DNA of 50,564 bases from Betaproteobacteria bacterium (GCA_028291945.1 JAQGNH010000449.1:1-50564), one strand, 5' to 3'; numbered from the stretch's first letter, positions 8,825 through 17,733 are shown. Made by a program: numbers and translations. Notes: generated by a model from the letters alone, not told the origin.

Positions 8825-9349
8825 ATGGCGAAATTACATGCAGGCAAGATGCAGACCGGCGAAGAGCGTTCCGACGGGCTGCGCGAAAAGATGGTCGCGG
8901 TCAACCGCGTCACGAAAGTCGTAAAGGGTGGGCGCGTGCTCGGGTTTGCAGCGCTTGCCGTGGTCGGCGACGGGGATGGCGGTATCGGCATGGGCAAAGG
9001 GAAAGCACGCGAAGTGCCGGTTGCCGTGCAGAAAGCCATGGAAGAAGCACGCAAGAAAATGGTCAAGGTATCCCTTAAGAACGGCACGCTGCAGCACGCG
9101 GTTATCGGCCGTCACGGCGCAGCGAAGGTTTACATGCAGCCGGCCTCCGAAGGCACGGGGATCATCGCGGGCGGTCCGGTGCGCGCGGTGCTCGAGGTCA
9201 TGGGCGTGACCAACATCCTCTCGAAGTGCCTCGGTTCCACGAATCCATACAACGTCGTGCGTGCGACGATCAATGGCCTCACAGCCATGAATACGCCGGC
9301 GACGATCGCGGCGAAGCGCGGCAAAACGGTCGAAGAGATCACGGGGTAA
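8825..9349 (+). CDS. rpsE: 30S ribosomal protein S5
   Basis: S5 affects decoding accuracy and, with S3 and S4, mRNA unwinding. The dsRNA-binding-type N-terminal domain is seen ([15 protein letters not shown] followed by [19 protein letters not shown]), then the C-terminal domain (VGRHGAAKV-like, then [13 protein letters not shown]). It has 174 residues against about 167 in E. coli, with a slightly longer N-terminus. It ends 3 bp before rpmD. Confidence 0.97.
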   Translation: MAKLHAGKMQTGEERSDGLREKMVAVNRVTKVVKGGRVLGFAALAVVGDGDGGIGMGKGKAREVPVAVQKAMEEARKKMVKVSLKNGTLQHAVIGRHGAAKVYMQPASEGTGIIAGGPVRAVLEVMGVTNILSKCLGSTNPYNVVRATINGLTAMNTPATIAAKRGKTVEEITG

Positions 9350-9352
9350 GCG

Positions 9353-9541
9353 ATGGCGCAAGAAGGCAAGAAGATCAAAGTGACGCTTGTCAAAAGCGTG
9401 ATCGGCACCAAGCCCGAGCATCGTGCGTGTGTACGCGGGCTGGGCCTGCGCCGTATGAACCACACGGTCGAAGTGATCGATACGCCGTCGAACCGGGGCA
9501 TGATCAATAAGGTTTCGTACCTTTTGAAGTACGAGGGCTAG
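9353..9541 (+). CDS. rpmD: 50S ribosomal protein L30
   Basis: L30 is a small large-subunit protein found in many but not all bacteria. The 62-residue product shows [21 protein letters not shown] and [20 protein letters not shown], the family pattern. It lies between rpsE and rplO without spacing: its stop TAG ends at 9541 and rplO begins at 9542. Confidence 0.95.
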   Translation: MAQEGKKIKVTLVKSVIGTKPEHRACVRGLGLRRMNHTVEVIDTPSNRGMINKVSYLLKYEG

Positions 9542-10042
9542 ATGGAACTGAACAACATGAAGCCCGCTGCGGGCTCGAAGCATTCGAAGAAGCGCGTCGG
9601 TCGCGGTATCGGCTGCGGGCTGGGCAAGACCGCAGGCCGCGGACACAAGGGCCAGAAAGCGCGCGCGGGCGGCTTTCACAAGGTCGGCTTCGAAGGCGGG
9701 CAGATGCCGCTCCAGCGCCGTCTGCCTAAGCGCGGCTTCGTTTCTTTGACTAAGTGTGACTCGATGGAAGTCCGTTTGAGCGACCTGCAAAAAATTAAAG
9801 CTGATGTCATCGATCTCGACGCGCTTAAGGCGGCCGGCGTGGTCCCCCATCGGGTTACGCGCGCGAAAGTGATTCTTGCCGGCGAGATTCAACGCAAGAT
9901 CGTGTTGAAAGCGATCGCTGTCAGCAAAGGTGCACGCGCTGCGATCGAAGCCGCTGGCGGCAGCGTCGAGGCGCCTGCTGAGCAGGCGCCTGCGGGCAAG
10001 CTCACGAAGAAGGCGCCCGCGAGCGCCGCAAAGGCTGAATAG
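9542..10042 (+). CDS. rplO: 50S ribosomal protein L15 with Ala/Lys/Pro tail
   Basis: L15 is a late assembly protein of the large subunit. The opening [20 protein letters not shown] and the glycine-rich [18 protein letters not shown] stretch are typical. At 166 residues it exceeds the E. coli protein by about 22. The excess is a C-terminal tail from about residue 142 rich in Ala, Pro and Lys, like those of L3, S19 and L17. It is followed after 2 bp by secY. Confidence 0.96.
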   Translation: MELNNMKPAAGSKHSKKRVGRGIGCGLGKTAGRGHKGQKARAGGFHKVGFEGGQMPLQRRLPKRGFVSLTKCDSMEVRLSDLQKIKADVIDLDALKAAGVVPHRVTRAKVILAGEIQRKIVLKAIAVSKGARAAIEAAGGSVEAPAEQAPAGKLTKKAPASAAKAE

Positions 10043-10044
10043 GC

Positions 10045-11367
10045 TTGGCTGCGAACAGCTCTCTGCTCGCGTCGGGCAAGCTCGGCGATCTCAAGCGCCG
10101 GCTGCTGTTTTTGCTCGGCGCGCTAATCGTGTTTCGCATCGGATCGTTCATTCCGGTGCCGGGTATCGATCAGCTGCAGCTTGCTGAGTTGTTCAAATCG
10201 CAGCGCGGCGGCATTCTGGACATGTTCAACATGTTCTCGGGCGGCGCGCTGTCGCGCTTCTCGATTTTTGCTCTCGGCATCATGCCTTACATTTCGGCGT
10301 CGATCATCATGCAGTTGATGACGGTCGTGTCGCCGACGCTGGAAGCGCTCAAGAAAGAGGGCGAAGCCGGACGGCGCAAGATCACGCAGTACACGCGCTA
10401 CGGCACGGCGGGACTTGCGCTGTTCCAGGCAATGGGTATCGCGATTGCGCTCGAGTCGCAGCGCGGGCTCGTGCTTGAACCGGGTCTCATGTTCCGCATG
10501 ACAGCGATGATCACGCTCACGACGGGCACGATATTCCTCATGTGGCTGGGCGAGCAGATCACTGAACGCGGCGTCGGTAATGGTATTTCGCTGATCATTT
10601 TCGCCGGAATCGCAGCAGGCTTTCCACACGCGATTGGCGGTACCCTCGAGCTCGCGCGCACGGGCGCCTTTTCGATTCCCGTCGTGCTCTTCATTTTTGC
10701 GACAGTCGTGCTGGTGACGGCGTTCGTATGCTTCGTTGAACGCGGTCAGCGCAAGATCCTGGTCAACTACGCGAAGCGGCAGGTGGGGCGCAAGGTATAC
10801 GGTGGACAGACTTCGCACCTGCCTTTGAAGCTGAACATGGCAGGCGTCATTCCGCCGATCTTCGCCTCGTCGATCATCCTCTTCCCGGCTACGCTGGTAG
10901 GCTGGTTCGGGCAGTCGGACGGGATGGCCTGGCTCAGAAACATCGCCGCTACGCTGCACCCCGGACAGCCGGTATACGCGATCCTCTACGCCTCGGCGAT
11001 CATTTTCTTCTGTTTCTTCTATACGGCCCTCGTATTCAACCCGAAAGAGACCGCTGACAATCTGAAGAAGAGCGGTGCGTTCGTTCCGGGTATACGCCCC
11101 GGCGAACAGACCGCGCGTTACATCGAAAAGATCATGATGCGGCTGACGCTCACGGGGTCCATATACGTCACGCTCGTGTGCCTGTTGCCGGAAGCGCTGA
11201 TCGTCTGGAAGAACGTGCCATTCTACTTCGGCGGCACGAGCCTCTTGATCATCGTCGTGGTAACGATGGACTTCATGGCCCAGGTGCAAGCCTATGTGAT
11301 GTCGCACCAGTACGAAAGTCTGCTCAAGAAAGCGAATTTCAAGGGCGGTGTATTCCCGACACGGTAA
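10045..11367 (+). CDS. secY: Protein translocase subunit SecY (TTG start)
   Basis: SecY is the channel of the SecYEG translocon in the inner membrane. The 440-residue product has ten hydrophobic segments, the plug-region sequence [12 protein letters not shown] after the first helix, and the conserved cytoplasmic loop [21 protein letters not shown]. The family start ([20 protein letters not shown]) falls on TTG at 10045; no ATG or GTG fits it. The TTG is 2 bp after the rplO stop and its ribosome binding site is weak, so coupling to rplO is likely. The stop overlaps the infA ATG by one base. Confidence 0.96.
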   Translation: MAANSSLLASGKLGDLKRRLLFLLGALIVFRIGSFIPVPGIDQLQLAELFKSQRGGILDMFNMFSGGALSRFSIFALGIMPYISASIIMQLMTVVSPTLEALKKEGEAGRRKITQYTRYGTAGLALFQAMGIAIALESQRGLVLEPGLMFRMTAMITLTTGTIFLMWLGEQITERGVGNGISLIIFAGIAAGFPHAIGGTLELARTGAFSIPVVLFIFATVVLVTAFVCFVERGQRKILVNYAKRQVGRKVYGGQTSHLPLKLNMAGVIPPIFASSIILFPATLVGWFGQSDGMAWLRNIAATLHPGQPVYAILYASAIIFFCFFYTALVFNPKETADNLKKSGAFVPGIRPGEQTARYIEKIMMRLTLTGSIYVTLVCLLPEALIVWKNVPFYFGGTSLLIIVVVTMDFMAQVQAYVMSHQYESLLKKANFKGGVFPTR

Positions 11368-11585
11368 TGTCGAAAGAAGAAACGATACAGATGCAGGGCG
11401 AGATCGTCGAAACCCTGCCGAACGCAACATTCAGAGTAAAGCTCGAGAACGGGCATATCGTGCTGGGGCATATCTCCGGGAAAATGCGCATGCACTACAT
11501 CCGCATCCTTCCGGGCGACAAGGTCACGGTGGAACTGACGCCCTACGATTTGACGCGCGGCCGCATCGTTTTCCGCGCGAAATAA
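11367..11585 (+). CDS. infA: Translation initiation factor IF-1
   Basis: IF-1 is an OB-fold protein that binds the A site during initiation. The start ATG 11367 overlaps the secY stop (TAATG) and gives 72 residues, the exact family length, with [20 protein letters not shown] and [18 protein letters not shown]. An in-frame ATG further upstream lies in secY and is rejected. A location between secY and rpmJ is common in betaproteobacteria; in E. coli infA lies elsewhere. Confidence 0.97.
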   Translation: MSKEETIQMQGEIVETLPNATFRVKLENGHIVLGHISGKMRMHYIRILPGDKVTVELTPYDLTRGRIVFRAK

Positions 11586-11608
11586 GCAAGCAGGACAAAG
11601 GAAACACA

Positions 11609-11725
11609 ATGAAAGTGCTCGCATCGGTTAAGCGGATATGCCGCAACTGCAAGATCGTCAAACGTAAAGGCGTGGTGCGCGTGATCTGCAGTAAGGACCC
11701 GCGTCACAAGCAGCGTCAGGGGTGA
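11609..11725 (+). CDS. rpmJ: 50S ribosomal protein L36, zinc-binding form
   Basis: L36 is the smallest large-subunit protein. The product has 38 residues, [20 protein letters not shown] at the start, and keeps the zinc ligands Cys11, Cys14, Cys27 and His33, so it is the zinc-containing form. ATG 11609 follows an AAAGGAAA-type ribosome binding site. It is the last gene of the spc block; the next gap carries a separate promoter. Confidence 0.95.
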   Translation: MKVLASVKRICRNCKIVKRKGVVRVICSKDPRHKQRQG

Positions 11726-11805
11726 ACGATCCAGGCGGCTCCTGCGGTACAGCGAGCCTGTGCCTTCGGGCGCTGCGCTGAAGGGTTTCGCCACTAAGGA
11801 ACACG

Positions 11806-11834
11806 TTGGAAATGAAGCGGTTACGCGTTATAAT
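11806..11834 (+). promoter_or_regulatory. Promoter of the alpha block
   Basis: TTGGAA (-35) at 11806-11811, a 17-bp spacer and a perfect TATAAT (-10) at 11829-11834, followed by rpsM at 11871. The predicted leader before rpsM is only about 30 nt. The promoter gives rpsM, rpsK, rpsD, rpoA and rplQ their own input in addition to read-through from the spc block. Confidence 0.75.
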
Positions 11835-11870
11835 TGCAGGTTTTCCGTTTGGCATAGGACGAGGTAAGAC

Positions 11871-12248
11871 ATGGCCCGTATAGGTGGCGTAAACATTCCG
11901 AATCAGCAGCACGCCCAGATCGCGCTTACCGCGATCTATGGCATCGGGCGCAGCCGGGCTCAGGCCATTTGTGCTGCGGCCGGAATCCCCGCTACGACCA
12001 AGATCAAGGATCTGGCCGACAACGACATGGACCGGCTGCGGGAACAAGTTACGAAATTCACGATCGAAGGTGACCTTCGGCGCGAGCTGTCCATGAACAT
12101 CAAGCGGCTCATGGACCTCGGCACGTGGCGCGGCAAGCGGCATCGCGCAGGGCTGCCGGTACGGGGGCAGCGTACGCGCACCAATGCGCGCACCCGCAAG
12201 GGCCCACGCAAAGCGGCGGTCAAGATCATTCGCGCTGGCGCGACGTGA
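11871..12248 (+). CDS. rpsM: 30S ribosomal protein S13
   Basis: S13 lies in the head and contacts P-site tRNA and L5. The 125-residue product has the helix-hairpin-helix region ([20 protein letters not shown] then [11 protein letters not shown]) and the basic C-terminus [15 protein letters not shown]. The length is close to the usual 118-124. It is first in the alpha block. In E. coli S4 represses this operon at a pseudoknot by the rpsM start; the very short leader here leaves little room for one upstream of the ATG. Confidence 0.97.
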   Translation: MARIGGVNIPNQQHAQIALTAIYGIGRSRAQAICAAAGIPATTKIKDLADNDMDRLREQVTKFTIEGDLRRELSMNIKRLMDLGTWRGKRHRAGLPVRGQRTRTNARTRKGPRKAAVKIIRAGAT

Positions 12249-12284
12249 TCAACCTAACCAAGGTTATTCAAAGGCACACAGTTT

Positions 12285-12674
12285 ATGGCTAAAGCAAGCA
12301 CCCGGGTGCGCAAGAAGGTCAGGAAGAACGTCGCGGAAGGCATCGCGCACGTACACGCATCCTTCAACAACACGATCGTAACGATCACTGATCGTCAGGG
12401 TAACGCGCTCGCATGGGCGACCTGCGGCAGCAACGGCTTCAAAGGCTCACGCAAGTCGACGCCCTTCGCAGCACAGGTCGCCGCCGAGCAGGCGGGCCGG
12501 CTTGCCGCGGAATCGGGCGTCAAAAATATTGAAGTGCGTATCAAGGGTCCTGGGCCTGGTCGCGAGTCGGCAGTGCGTGCGCTCAATGCCGTGGGCTTCA
12601 AAATAACCAGCATTTCGGACGTGACACCGGTGCCGCACAACGGCTGCCGCCCGCCGAAGAAGCGACGTATCTAA
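12285..12674 (+). CDS. rpsK: 30S ribosomal protein S11
   Basis: S11 is a platform protein near the mRNA exit and the E site. The 129-residue product has the normal length and the core [20 protein letters not shown] and [17 protein letters not shown], and ends in CRPPKKRRI. It lies 36 bp after rpsM and 14 bp before rpsD. Confidence 0.97.
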   Translation: MAKASTRVRKKVRKNVAEGIAHVHASFNNTIVTITDRQGNALAWATCGSNGFKGSRKSTPFAAQVAAEQAGRLAAESGVKNIEVRIKGPGPGRESAVRALNAVGFKITSISDVTPVPHNGCRPPKKRRI

Positions 12675-12688
12675 AGGAGACGCGAGAC

Positions 12689-13315
12689 GTGGCAAGAAAT
12701 CTCGACGCGCGATGCCGTCAGTGCCGCCGTGAAGGCGAGAAGCTTTTCCTCAAAGGGGAAAAGTGCTTTACCGATAAATGCGCCATCGAACGGCGCAACT
12801 ATCCGCCAGGCCAGCACGGCCAGAAGAACAGCCGTCTTTCAGGCTATGGCGTGCAGCTGCGCGAAAAGCAGAAAGTACGTCGTACCTATGGCGTGCTGGA
12901 ACGGCAGTTCCGTCGCAACTATCAAGAAGCCACGGCGAGCAAAGGCGTAACGGGCGAGGCGCTGCTGCAGATCCTCGAAGGACGTCTCGACAGTGTGTCC
13001 TATCGCATGGGCTTCGGCGCTTCGCGCACCGAAGCACGCCAGATCGTGCGGCACAACGGGATACTCGTGAACGGCAGGCGCGTGAACGTGCCGTCGTATC
13101 AATGCCGCCCTGGCGATGTCGTTGAGGTGGCGCAGGCAGCGAAGGCCCAGTTACGCATCAAAGCATCAGCCGAGGCGGTCGCATCCCGCGGCTATCCAGA
13201 GTGGGTAGAAGTCGACGCCGCCGCGCTCAAAGGCACTTTCAAGGCGCGGCCGCAGCGTTCCGAGCTGCCATCCACTATTAATGAGTCGCTCATAGTCGAG
13301 TTGTACTCCAAGTAA
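12689..13315 (+). CDS. rpsD: 30S ribosomal protein S4, four-cysteine zinc-type
   Basis: S4 nucleates small-subunit assembly and binds the S4 RNA domain of 16S rRNA. It begins at GTG 12689 after a clear AAGGAGA. The N-terminus has Cys9, Cys12, Cys26 and Cys31 ([10 protein letters not shown], then EKCFTDKC), the spacing of the zinc site known in Thermus S4. The E. coli protein lacks most of these, as do the betaproteobacterial S4 proteins I can recall. The S4 domain follows ([20 protein letters not shown]). Length is 208 residues. In E. coli S4 also controls the alpha operon. Confidence 0.96.
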   Translation: MARNLDARCRQCRREGEKLFLKGEKCFTDKCAIERRNYPPGQHGQKNSRLSGYGVQLREKQKVRRTYGVLERQFRRNYQEATASKGVTGEALLQILEGRLDSVSYRMGFGASRTEARQIVRHNGILVNGRRVNVPSYQCRPGDVVEVAQAAKAQLRIKASAEAVASRGYPEWVEVDAAALKGTFKARPQRSELPSTINESLIVELYSK

Positions 13316-13338
13316 TCGATCGAAGAGGTACCGATACC

Positions 13339-14313
13339 ATGGCAAATGCTTTTCTCAAGCCCCGCATTATCGACGTCCAGAACATGTCGCCCTTCCACGC
13401 CCGGCTCACGATGGAGCCTTTCGAACGCGGGTACGGCCATACGCTCGGCAATGCCTTGCGGCGCACGCTGCTGTCGTCGATGCCCGGCTACGCCGCGACC
13501 GAAGTCAAAATGGCCGGCGTTCTTCACGAATACTCCACGATCGACGGCGTGCAGGAAGACGTCGTGGACATACTGCTCAACCTCAAAGGCGTCGTGCTGA
13601 AAATGCATGGCCGCGACGAGGCAACGCTCACGCTCAAGAAGTCCGGTGAAGGTGTCGTCACGGCTGGCGACATCGAGCAGATGCACGATGTCGAAATCGT
13701 GAATCCCGACCACGTGATCGCGCACCTGGCACCAGGCGGCAAACTCGACGTGCAGATCAAGGTCGAGCAGGGCCGCGGCTATCTGGCTGCGACCACGCGC
13801 AAGGCCGCTGACGAAGGCCGCAGCGTCGGCAGCATCATGCTCGATGCGTCCTTCAGCCCGGTCCGGCGCGTGAGCTACTCGGTTGAATCCGCGCGTGTCG
13901 AACAGCGCACCGACCTCGATAAGCTCATCATGGACATCGAGACGAACGGCGCGATCGAGCCGGAAGAAGCGGTCCGTTACGCAGCGCGTATCCTCGTCGA
14001 GCAGCTTTCCGTGTTTGCCGATCTGAAAGGCATGCCGGCGGCGATCGAAGAGAAGAAGGCGACGCAGATCGATCCGGTTCTGCTGCGCCCGGTCGACGAT
14101 CTCGAGCTTACCGTGCGTTCTGCGAACTGCCTGAAGGCTGAAAATATCTACTACATCGGCGATCTTATTCAGCGCACCGAAACCGAGCTCCTCAAAACGC
14201 CGAATCTCGGCCGCAAATCGCTCAACGAGATCAAGGAGGTCCTCGCATCCCGAGGCCTTACGCTCGGCATGAAGCTCGAGAACTGGCCGCCGGCAGGACT
14301 GGAAAAGGTCTAA
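13339..14313 (+). CDS. rpoA: DNA-directed RNA polymerase subunit alpha
   Basis: RpoA dimerises to start polymerase assembly and its C-terminal domain binds UP elements and activators. The 324-residue product shows the N-terminal domain motifs ([20 protein letters not shown] and the VEQGRGY loop), a linker near residues 235-250, and the C-terminal domain with [20 protein letters not shown], including the DNA-contacting arginine and the helix-hairpin-helix [17 protein letters not shown] 94-bp gap with a palindrome separates it from rplQ. Confidence 0.97.
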   Translation: MANAFLKPRIIDVQNMSPFHARLTMEPFERGYGHTLGNALRRTLLSSMPGYAATEVKMAGVLHEYSTIDGVQEDVVDILLNLKGVVLKMHGRDEATLTLKKSGEGVVTAGDIEQMHDVEIVNPDHVIAHLAPGGKLDVQIKVEQGRGYLAATTRKAADEGRSVGSIMLDASFSPVRRVSYSVESARVEQRTDLDKLIMDIETNGAIEPEEAVRYAARILVEQLSVFADLKGMPAAIEEKKATQIDPVLLRPVDDLELTVRSANCLKAENIYYIGDLIQRTETELLKTPNLGRKSLNEIKEVLASRGLTLGMKLENWPPAGLEKV

Positions 14314-14318
14314 TGCGA

Positions 14319-14396
14319 AATGATGAATGATGAATGATGAATAGGCGCGGGAAAGCCCTCTAGTCATTCAGCATTCAGCATTCAGCATTCATCATT
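14319..14396. repeat. Heptamer-phased palindrome between rpoA and rplQ
   Basis: The left arm is three exact copies of AATGATG at 14319, 14326 and 14333, followed by AAT. The right arm is three copies of ATTCAGC at 14366, 14373 and 14380, then ATTCATC at 14387 and ATT. Positions 14319-14342 are complementary to 14373-14396 at 22 of 24 bases. The unit differs in sequence from those at 57-126 and 457-521, but the 7-bp register and the facing-arm design are the same. No U-run follows. Confidence 0.82.
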
Positions 14397-14407
14397 AGGA
14401 AAAGAAC

Positions 14408-14842
14408 ATGCGTCACCGCCACGGCCTACGTAAACTCAATCGCACGAGCAGCCACCGCCTTGCCATGCTGCGCAACATGACGTGCTCGCTACTCAAGCAC
14501 GAGATCATCAAGACCACGCTGCCCAAGGCGAAAGAGCTGCGGCGCGTGGTCGAACCGATCATCACGCTGGGTAAGGCGCCGTCGCTTGCAAACCGCCGTC
14601 TCGCGTTCAATCGTCTGCGTGACCGCGACATGGTCGTCAAGCTGTTCGCCGAAATCGGACCGCGGTACGCGACACGCAACGGCGGATACCTGCGAATCCT
14701 CAAGTTCGGTTTTCGCAAGGGGGACAACGCGCCTATGGCGCTCGTCGAGCTCGTCGACCGCCCTGAGGTCGGCGACGCGCCGGAAAGTGAGAAAGCCACT
14801 GCCCGTACGAAGGGGCAAGTTGAGGAGCACGCGGGGGCGTAA
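14408..14842 (+). CDS. rplQ: 50S ribosomal protein L17 with C-terminal tail
   Basis: L17 lies near the tunnel exit. The opening [20 protein letters not shown] and the core [20 protein letters not shown] are diagnostic. It has 144 residues against about 127 in E. coli; the excess is a C-terminal charged tail after [10 protein letters not shown]. It is the last ribosomal gene and is followed by an intrinsic terminator at 14865-14889. Confidence 0.96.
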   Translation: MRHRHGLRKLNRTSSHRLAMLRNMTCSLLKHEIIKTTLPKAKELRRVVEPIITLGKAPSLANRRLAFNRLRDRDMVVKLFAEIGPRYATRNGGYLRILKFGFRKGDNAPMALVELVDRPEVGDAPESEKATARTKGQVEEHAGA

Positions 14843-14864
14843 CGTAACTCGGGGCACCTGAAAT

Positions 14865-14889
14865 AAAGCCGGCCACGTGCCGGCTTTTT
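14865..14889 (+). terminator. Intrinsic terminator of the ribosomal superoperon
   Basis: A 9-bp perfect stem, AAAGCCGGC at 14865-14873 with GCCGGCTTT at 14879-14887, a 5-nt loop and a T-run. It lies 22 bp after the rplQ stop, so it should end the alpha-block transcript. Confidence 0.88.
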
Positions 14890-14981
14890 CGTTTTGTGAC
14901 CACTAAACGCTCTGCGCTTAGCGGTCGAGAGCGTACGAGTTTGCTTACGCCCCTGCCGAGAGCGGCGGTTAGAATCCGAGG

Positions 14982-15683
14982 ATGCTGAACGAACTCGAGC
15001 TCACTGGCCGCACACGCACGCACGTCATCCAGCGCGACGATCTTGGCGCTGCAATCCACGCGCAGGCGCTGGAGCCTTTTCTTCAGATGAGTGCGGATGC
15101 TTTGCGGGACGGGATCGACATTTCCATCACGAGCGCGTTTCGCGATTTCGCGGCACAGCAGCGGATCTGGAATCTGAAGTGGAGCGGCGAGCGTCCGCTC
15201 TACGACGCGCACGGCATTGCGCGGGATCACGCATCTCTCGACGCCCCCGGGATCATCGACGCCATACTGTGCTGGAGCGCACTGCCGGGCGGCAGCCGCC
15301 ATCACTGGGGCACAGAAATCGATGTTGTGGACCGTGCGGCGATGCCTGAAGGCTATCGGGTGCAACTGCTTCCGAGCGAAGCTGCGCCGGGGGGCGTGTT
15401 CCATCCACTGTACTGTTGGCTCGATTCGAATATGGGCCACTATGGGTTTTTCCGGCCGTACCAAACCTTTCGTGGTGGCGTCCATCCCGAAGCGTGGCAT
15501 CTGAGTTACGGCCCGGTTTCGGTCAGCGCGCTGGAGGCATTGACTCCGGAAATTCTGGCCGAAGCGGTGCGTGGGAGTGACATGCTCGGCAAGGACCTCG
15601 TGCTCGAACGCTTGGATCAGCTCTACTCACGCTATGTTGCGAACGTCGACGCGCCTGCAGAGGGCGATCGCAGATTGGCGTAG
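14982..15683 (+). CDS. D-Ala-D-Ala carboxypeptidase, VanY/M15 family
   Basis: M15 enzymes are zinc peptidases that cut the terminal D-Ala from cell-wall stem peptides. The zinc site is visible: His107 and Asp114 in SRHHWGTEID, and Glu170/His173 in PEAWHLSY. The SAFRDFAAQQRIW segment is also typical of VanY-like proteins. The product has 233 residues and no obvious signal peptide, so it may act in the cytoplasm on recycled peptides, or have an unrecognised export route. It opens a co-directional group with the DUF62 gene (19-bp gap) and the DUF488 gene. No vancomycin-resistance genes are nearby. Confidence 0.82.
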   Translation: MLNELELTGRTRTHVIQRDDLGAAIHAQALEPFLQMSADALRDGIDISITSAFRDFAAQQRIWNLKWSGERPLYDAHGIARDHASLDAPGIIDAILCWSALPGGSRHHWGTEIDVVDRAAMPEGYRVQLLPSEAAPGGVFHPLYCWLDSNMGHYGFFRPYQTFRGGVHPEAWHLSYGPVSVSALEALTPEILAEAVRGSDMLGKDLVLERLDQLYSRYVANVDAPAEGDRRLA

Positions 15684-15702
15684 CACTGCTAAAGCTCCCG
15701 TG

Positions 15703-16452
15703 ATGACTGCGGTCGCCCCCATATTCCTGTACACCGATTTTGGCTCAGCGGATATTTACGTGGGACAGGTAAAGGGTGTGCTGTACGGCGCAGGGCCAGC
15801 GAGCCCCGTCATCGACCTGCTCAATGACGCGCCGCAGTTCGCGGTTACTGCGAGCGCTCATCTGCTCGCTGCGCTGGCGCTTCAACTGCCGCTCGGCGCA
15901 GTGGTCTTAGCGGTGGTAGATCCTGGTGTGGGTGGCGCGCGCGATGCGATCGCGCTGGAAGCTGATGGACGCTGGTATGTCGCTCCGGACAACGGGCTTG
16001 TGTCTGTCGTCGCCGCGCGAGCCGGGCAGAAGCGTTCCTTTTCGATCGACTGGATGCCTCAGCCCAGGAGCGCTTCTTTTCATGGGCGGGACTTGTTCGC
16101 ACCTGCAGCGGCGCGCATCGCGCGCGGAGACGTGGACTGGTCAGCCGTGACGACGAAGCGCGAGCTCGACGTCCGGCTCAGTGCCGATAATCTGATGCAG
16201 ATCATCTACATCGATCACTACGGCAATGCAATGACGGGCATCCGCGCGGACAGCGTCGATCAGGCTTCCCGCGTCACAATCGCCGCGCGTACCCTCGAAA
16301 GAGCTCGAGTATTCTCGGATGTGCCGACAGGCGTCGCTTTCTGGTATGAAAACAGCATCGGTCTCATCGAGATCGCCGCGAACCAAGCGAGCGCAGCATC
16401 GCTCCTGAACATCAGCTTGGGCCAGGCCGTACGATTGCAGCCATCCGCGTGA
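15703..16452 (+). CDS. SAM hydroxide adenosyltransferase (DUF62)
   Basis: Members of this family, related to the fluorinase/chlorinase enzymes, split S-adenosylmethionine with water into adenosine and methionine. Family motifs are present: TDFG at residues 11-14, VVDPGVGG near 70, PDNGLV near 90, HGRDLFAPAA near 130, and IYIDHYGNAMTGI in the C-terminal domain. ATG 15703 gives 249 residues beginning just before the first strand. An upstream in-frame ATG at 15571 lies inside the M15 gene and is rejected. The product is cytoplasmic, and its physiological role is not well defined in the family. Confidence 0.86.
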   Translation: MTAVAPIFLYTDFGSADIYVGQVKGVLYGAGPASPVIDLLNDAPQFAVTASAHLLAALALQLPLGAVVLAVVDPGVGGARDAIALEADGRWYVAPDNGLVSVVAARAGQKRSFSIDWMPQPRSASFHGRDLFAPAAARIARGDVDWSAVTTKRELDVRLSADNLMQIIYIDHYGNAMTGIRADSVDQASRVTIAARTLERARVFSDVPTGVAFWYENSIGLIEIAANQASAASLLNISLGQAVRLQPSA

Positions 16453-16487
16453 GCACCCATGGGCGCTGACCGCGCGCCGTGCACGTA

Positions 16488-17039
16488 ATGCAGACGTTTC
16501 CCATCTACACGATTGGCCATGGAAATCGGTCCGGGGCGGAGTTCCTCGGCCTTCTGCAGCATTGGGCGATCACGTGCCTGGTCGACGTGCGTGCGCACCC
16601 CGGTTCGCGGCGGCATCCGCAATTTGGACGCGGTGAGCTCGAGCAATCGATTGCTGCTGCAGGAGTGCGCTATGTCTGGGAAGGCAAGGCTCTCGGAGGA
16701 CGCCGGCGCCCGCGGCCCGACTCGCCGCACCGGGCGCTGCGCAACGACAGCTTTCGCGCCTACGCGGACCACATGGAATCGGACGAATTCCGCTCCGGCG
16801 TTGCGAGACTGATGGGACACGGTACCGATGCGCGTGTGGCGATCATGTGCGCAGAACGGCTGCCGTGGCAGTGTCACCGCTTCATGATCTCCGACTACCT
16901 CGTTGCCCAGCAAATCGACGTCTTACACGTCATCGATGCTTCCACGCCGCGAGCGCACGTGCTGCGTCAGGAAGCGCGTGCAAGCGAAGGGCGATTGATC
17001 TATGACGCTCAGACGCAATCCAGTTTGGAGCTGGATTAG
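16488..17039 (+). CDS. DUF488 family protein
   Basis: DUF488 proteins are small cytoplasmic proteins of uncertain function. The family marks are visible: PIYTIGHGNRS at the start, a DVRAHPGSRRHPQF segment, and a C-terminal CAERLPWQCHRFMISDYL with conserved Cys and His. ATG 16488 gives 183 residues; a GTG at 16479 would add three. The gene lies 35 bp after the DUF62 gene on the same strand. I cannot assign a substrate. Confidence 0.8.
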   Translation: MQTFPIYTIGHGNRSGAEFLGLLQHWAITCLVDVRAHPGSRRHPQFGRGELEQSIAAAGVRYVWEGKALGGRRRPRPDSPHRALRNDSFRAYADHMESDEFRSGVARLMGHGTDARVAIMCAERLPWQCHRFMISDYLVAQQIDVLHVIDASTPRAHVLRQEARASEGRLIYDAQTQSSLELD

Positions 17040-17115
17040 CGTAGCCGGTGCCGTGCGCATGCAGCACTGGCGTCCCACCGTGAGAACTGGCGACGCCATG
17101 CAGCGCTCGCACGAG

Positions 17116-17733
17116 CTACATCTTGGGCGCGGTATCGCGCCACGCAGGCAGGGACTCGATGCGTGCGTACCAGGCCCGTATGTTCCGATATCGTTCGAGT
17201 GGCAGCCGCGCGGGTACTGCATAGTGGAGGTACGAGCCTACCGAAAAGTCGGCGAGCGTGAGCGTGTCGTTCACGAGATAGTGACGGTTCGCGAGGTGTC
17301 CGTCGAGCACGGGCGCGTCGCGATGAAAGGTCTCTTCGGCCTGCTTGAGCGCAACAGGATCACCGTCCATGCCGAACAACATTTTCTTGACCATGTTTTC
17401 CCACAGAAAGGTACCGCATCCCTGATGCCAGTGCGCCACCTGCCAGAACTGCCAGCGCGCAATGTCCGCACGTGCGCGAGCGTCGTCGGGCCAGAGAGCG
17501 TTTTTCTTCTTGCTCGCCAGGTACTGCATGATGGCATTGGACTCCCAGAGCGTGAAGTCGCCATCGACGAGCACGGGTGTGCGTCCGCCTGGATTAATCA
17601 GGAGAAACTCCGCCGTTCGCGCTTCACCTTTGGCCAGGTTCACGAACTCGAGCTCGAGCGGAATGTCGAGGTGCGCAGCAACGGCCTGAACTTTGCGTGT
17701 GTTAGGCGAGGGGGGAAAGCCATACAGTTTCAT
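17116..17733 (-). CDS. Glutathione S-transferase family protein
   Basis: GSTs join glutathione to electrophiles or reduce peroxides. The 205-residue product has the thioredoxin-like N-terminal domain (MKLYGFPPSPNTRKVQAVAA, then NPGGRTPVLVDGDFTLWESN with the glutathione-binding ESNAI) and the all-helical C-terminal domain. The N-terminal Ser at residue 9 is a candidate catalytic residue. It faces the DUF488 gene (76-bp convergent gap) and has no evident operon partner, so its substrate is unknown. Confidence 0.87.
   Translation of the reverse strand: MKLYGFPPSPNTRKVQAVAAHLDIPLELEFVNLAKGEARTAEFLLINPGGRTPVLVDGDFTLWESNAIMQYLASKKKNALWPDDARARADIARWQFWQVAHWHQGCGTFLWENMVKKMLFGMDGDPVALKQAEETFHRDAPVLDGHLANRHYLVNDTLTLADFSVGSYLHYAVPARLPLERYRNIRAWYARIESLPAWRDTAPKM

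Noticed and set aside
10123-11430. A 435-codon open frame antisense to secY
   Set aside because: It lies wholly across secY and infA, has no family features and a composition expected from the opposite strand of a GC-rich gene.
13192-14367. A 391-codon open frame antisense to rpoA
   Set aside because: Shadow of rpoA and of the palindrome after it, with no recognisable domain.
14982-15683. Vancomycin-resistance determinant (VanY)
   Set aside because: M15 motifs are present, but no vanHAX-type genes or regulators are near and the organism is Gram-negative; an ordinary cell-wall peptidase is more likely.
17040-17115. Bidirectional terminator between the DUF488 and glutathione S-transferase genes
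   Set aside because: A 7-bp TGGCGTC/GACGCCA pair exists, but there is no T-run on either strand.
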